This document shows, one piece after another, positions 5,491 to 7,822 of a DNA stretch of 7,822 bases. The stretch is from Perlabentimonas sp964554585 (lineage in GTDB: Bacteria > Bacteroidota > Bacteroidia > Bacteroidales > Tenuifilaceae). Made by a program: the position numbers and the translations under genes. The notes under the pieces are model-generated. The model was not told the origin of the DNA, did not search any database, and saw only the letters and a list, made by a program, of their open reading frames with translations. Every line of letters begins with the position of its first letter. Position 1 is the stretch's first letter. Where the stretch lies: the NCBI GenBank assembly GCA_964554585.1, contig CAZKPD010000115.1, positions 1 to 7,822 on the forward strand, read 5' to 3'.

Positions 5491-7822
5491 ATGAGAAGCG
5501 TAATCAATTTAGCCATAAAAAACCGATGGGTGGTAGCGGTGCTCTTTGTGCTACTAGGCCTGTTTGGATACTACTCGTGGAAGCAGCTGGCCATTGATGC
5601 CTATCCCGATATTGCTGACGTAACCGTTCAGGTTTCTACTCAGGTAACGGGTTTGGCTGCCGAAGAGATTGAGCAGCTAATTGCCATTCCGCTGGAGCGG
5701 GAGCTCAATGGGTTACCCGGACTGGTAACCATGCGAAGCGGTAACAACTTTGGGATATCAACCATTACCCTAGTGTTTGAGGATGGGATAGATGACTACT
5801 GGGCGCGCCAACGCGTGTTGGAGCGGCTGGCCGAGGTAGATCTTCCCTTTGATGCCGTTCCTGAGCTGGGGCCGCTCACTTCGCCCACAGGCGAAATTTA
5901 CCGTTACATTCTTGAGAGCGAGAACCACGACCTGATGGACCTTACCGATTTGAACTACTGGGTGATCATCCCCGAGCTAACCCAAATCAAAGGGGTTGCC
6001 GAGGTGAGCAACTTTGGCGGTATGACCAAGCAGTTTCAGGTGGAGATAAACCCGCATAAGCTGGAGCAGTACGATATTTCGTTGGGAGATGTGATTGAGG
6101 CCATTGAGCAGAACAATGCCAATGCTGGGGGTAGCATGCTCGACCGTGGCGACCAAAGCTATGTAATTAGAGGGGTGGGATTGGTAAAAGACCTTAAGGA
6201 TTTGGGTCGTATTGTGGTCAAATCGCATAACGGCATACCCGTTTTTATTGATGATTTAGGAACCCTTAAGTATGGCATGCTGGAGCGTAAGGGTGTTTTG
6301 GGATTTACCGACAAAAAAGCGGATCACCCCGAGAGCGTTGAGGGCATTGTACAGATGCTTCGGGGCGAGAACCCTTCGCAGGTGCTGGAGCAGATCCATG
6401 CCAAAGTGGATAATCTGAATAATAACATCCTACCCCAAGGGGTTACCATCCGTCCCTTTATGGACCGTACCGAGTTGGTTAATGCGACCCTGAGCACCGT
6501 TTCGCATACCCTCTCTTTTGGAGTTCTTTTGGTGGTTCTGGTGCTTATCATCTTTTTGGGTAGCTGGCGCGGAGCGCTCATTGTGGCCATCACCATCCCG
6601 TTGTCGTTGCTCATCGCCTTTGTGCTGATGCACCTTACCGATATTCCCGCCAACCTCTTGTCGTTGGGTGCCATCGACTTTGGGATTATCATCGAGGGGG
6701 CCATTATCACCATGGAGACCATCCTCAAGAAACGGGAAGACCATCCTGAGCAGGCGCTGGAACAGCAATCCATTATCGATAGGGTAGCAGAGGTAGCACG
6801 ACCGGTGTTCTTCTCAACCCTTATCATTATTACCGCATACCTTCCTCTTTTTGCTTTTGAGCGCATTGAGCGTAAGCTGTTTACCCCCATGGCTTTTACC
6901 GTTGGATATGCGTTGCTGGGTGCGTTGGCAGTGGCTCTATTGCTTATTCCCGGGCTAACCTACTCTGTGTATAAAAAACCGCAAAAGACCTATAAGAATA
7001 GGTGGTTTGAAAAGCTGTCGGCCGGTTTTGCGCATCAAACCGCTGTAGTTCTCGAAAAACCAAAAATGGTGTTTGCCGCCATAGCCATTATCCTTTTGGG
7101 TTCAGGAGTGCTTAGCTATAGGGTGGGTAAGGATTTCCTTCCCGAACTGGACGAGGGATCGCTATGGCTGCAGGTTCAGCTCCCACCGGGCATAACCCTG
7201 GATAAGGCCAAGGAGATGGCCGATACGCTTCGTTCTCATATAGTGCATTATCCCGAGATCAGCTATGTGATGACCCAAACCGGAAGGGACGACCCCGGAA
7301 CCGAGCCGTTCTCCAAATCGCACGTGGAGTGCTCCATAGGGCTTATACCCTACGACCAATGGCAGCGGGGCAAGCGTAAGGACGATCTGATTAAAGAGCT
7401 GAAAGAGGATATTGAATCTTTGCCCGGCTATACCATCAGCTTCTCTCAGCCCATTCTGGATATGGTGATGGACCAAATGGCCGGGTCGCATAGCGACCTT
7501 GCTGTTAAGGTGTTTGGCAACGATATGCGGGAAACCCGAAGGGTGGTCGAAGAGATTAAAAAAGTGGTTGGTTCTATTGAAGGAGCTCACGACCTACTCA
7601 TTACCCAAGAGCCACCCGCACCCCAATTGCTTATCAATGCCCATAGGGAAAAGATAGCCATGTACGGGCTAAACGTTGCCGATGTGGCCGAGCTTATTGA
7701 GGTGGCCATTGGCGGTAAAGCCATATCTGAGGTTTTTATTGAGGATAGGGTGTACGATATCACCTGCCGCTATGAGGAGGATAGTCGGGATACCCCCGAG
7801 AAGATTGGCAATCTGATGCTCA
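5491..7822 (+). CDS. czcA: Heavy-metal efflux RND transporter, CzcA/CusA family, N-terminal 777 residues
   Basis: A proton-driven inner-membrane pump cut off by the right edge; the family is usually about 1,030-1,070 residues, so about three quarters is visible. Features in order are TM1 (about 12-31), the first porter region (DAYPDIADVTVQVST, 36-50; AEEIEQLIAIPLERELNG, 57-74), TM2-TM6 (about 340-490) and the second periplasmic region from about 545 (FLPELDEGSLW; GLNVADVAELIEVAIGG). TM4 carries the heavy-metal RND signature DFGIIIEGAIITMET (396-410). D396, E402 and E409 align with proton-relay residues D402, D408 and E415 of Cupriavidus CzcA, the middle one being Glu instead of Asp. Of the E. 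coli CusA copper-binding methionines (M573, M623, M672), the first two align by eye with non-Met residues, and only the third may match (near M658-M660). GRDDPGTE and FSQ look CzcA-like. The substrate (Zn, Co, Cd, Ni or Cu) remains open. A TolC/CzcC channel gene is not in the window and may follow. Confidence 0.95.
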   Translation, partial: MRSVINLAIKNRWVVAVLFVLLGLFGYYSWKQLAIDAYPDIADVTVQVSTQVTGLAAEEIEQLIAIPLERELNGLPGLVTMRSGNNFGISTITLVFEDGIDDYWARQRVLERLAEVDLPFDAVPELGPLTSPTGEIYRYILESENHDLMDLTDLNYWVIIPELTQIKGVAEVSNFGGMTKQFQVEINPHKLEQYDISLGDVIEAIEQNNANAGGSMLDRGDQSYVIRGVGLVKDLKDLGRIVVKSHNGIPVFIDDLGTLKYGMLERKGVLGFTDKKADHPESVEGIVQMLRGENPSQVLEQIHAKVDNLNNNILPQGVTIRPFMDRTELVNATLSTVSHTLSFGVLLVVLVLIIFLGSWRGALIVAITIPLSLLIAFVLMHLTDIPANLLSLGAIDFGIIIEGAIITMETILKKREDHPEQALEQQSIIDRVAEVARPVFFSTLIIITAYLPLFAFERIERKLFTPMAFTVGYALLGALAVALLLIPGLTYSVYKKPQKTYKNRWFEKLSAGFAHQTAVVLEKPKMVFAAIAIILLGSGVLSYRVGKDFLPELDEGSLWLQVQLPPGITLDKAKEMADTLRSHIVHYPEISYVMTQTGRDDPGTEPFSKSHVECSIGLIPYDQWQRGKRKDDLIKELKEDIESLPGYTISFSQPILDMVMDQMAGSHSDLAVKVFGNDMRETRRVVEEIKKVVGSIEGAHDLLITQEPPAPQLLINAHREKIAMYGLNVADVAELIEVAIGGKAISEVFIEDRVYDITCRYEEDSRDTPEKIGNLML

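Noticed and set aside
6324..6890. 188-residue open frame on the minus strand inside the RND pump gene
   Set aside because: It lies fully antisense to a well-conserved pump sequence, and its composition (many Ser, Arg, Met and Thr) is that of an antisense shadow. The same holds for the nested minus frames at 6430-6768 and 7162-7590.

Overview
The window looks like chromosomal DNA from a Bacteroidetes (Bacteroidota) bacterium, probably an environmental or gut Bacteroidales/Marinilabiliales-type organism. The evidence is a TonB-dependent receptor with an N-terminal carboxypeptidase-regulatory-like domain, two lipoproteins with short lipoboxes, mostly A-rich rather than Shine-Dalgarno leaders, and one good match to the Bacteroidetes promoter (TTTG-like -33 box, 19-bp spacer, TAnnTTTG -7 box). 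The species cannot be told from the sequence.

Layout. Positions 1-1041 (minus) hold the N-terminal half of an M3-family peptidyl-dipeptidase (Dcp-like) lipoprotein that runs off the left edge. A 191-bp gap follows, with a hairpin terminator at 1171-1207 that belongs to the next minus-strand gene. Positions 1233-3602 (minus) encode a complete 789-residue TonB-dependent outer-membrane receptor with a CxxC pair in its plug. A 325-bp divergent control region (3603-3927) contains a direct repeat, a perfect palindrome and a plus-strand promoter. On the plus strand come a 124-residue His-rich two-helix membrane protein (3928-4302), a 75-bp gap with a perfect hairpin (4332-4349), a periplasmic adaptor lipoprotein (4378-5478) and the first 777 residues of a heavy-metal RND pump of the CzcA/CusA family (5491 to the right edge).

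How the genes may work together. The adaptor and pump form the inner-membrane and periplasmic parts of a heavy-metal efflux complex. Its outer-membrane channel is not in the window and may lie to the right. The small protein would expose about eight histidines to the periplasm and is probably co-transcribed with the pump, so it is a candidate metal-binding or sensing partner. The divergent TonB receptor points to outer-membrane uptake of a metal or metal complex controlled from the same intergenic region. The metal cannot be assigned: the pump's TM4 signature resembles CzcA (Zn/Co/Cd), and the E. coli CusA copper-binding methionines do not appear to be conserved. The peptidase is separated by a terminator and is probably unrelated.

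The most interesting parts are the uncharacterised His-rich protein and the operator-like structures in the divergent region. No mobile element, CRISPR array, tRNA or rRNA was recognised.
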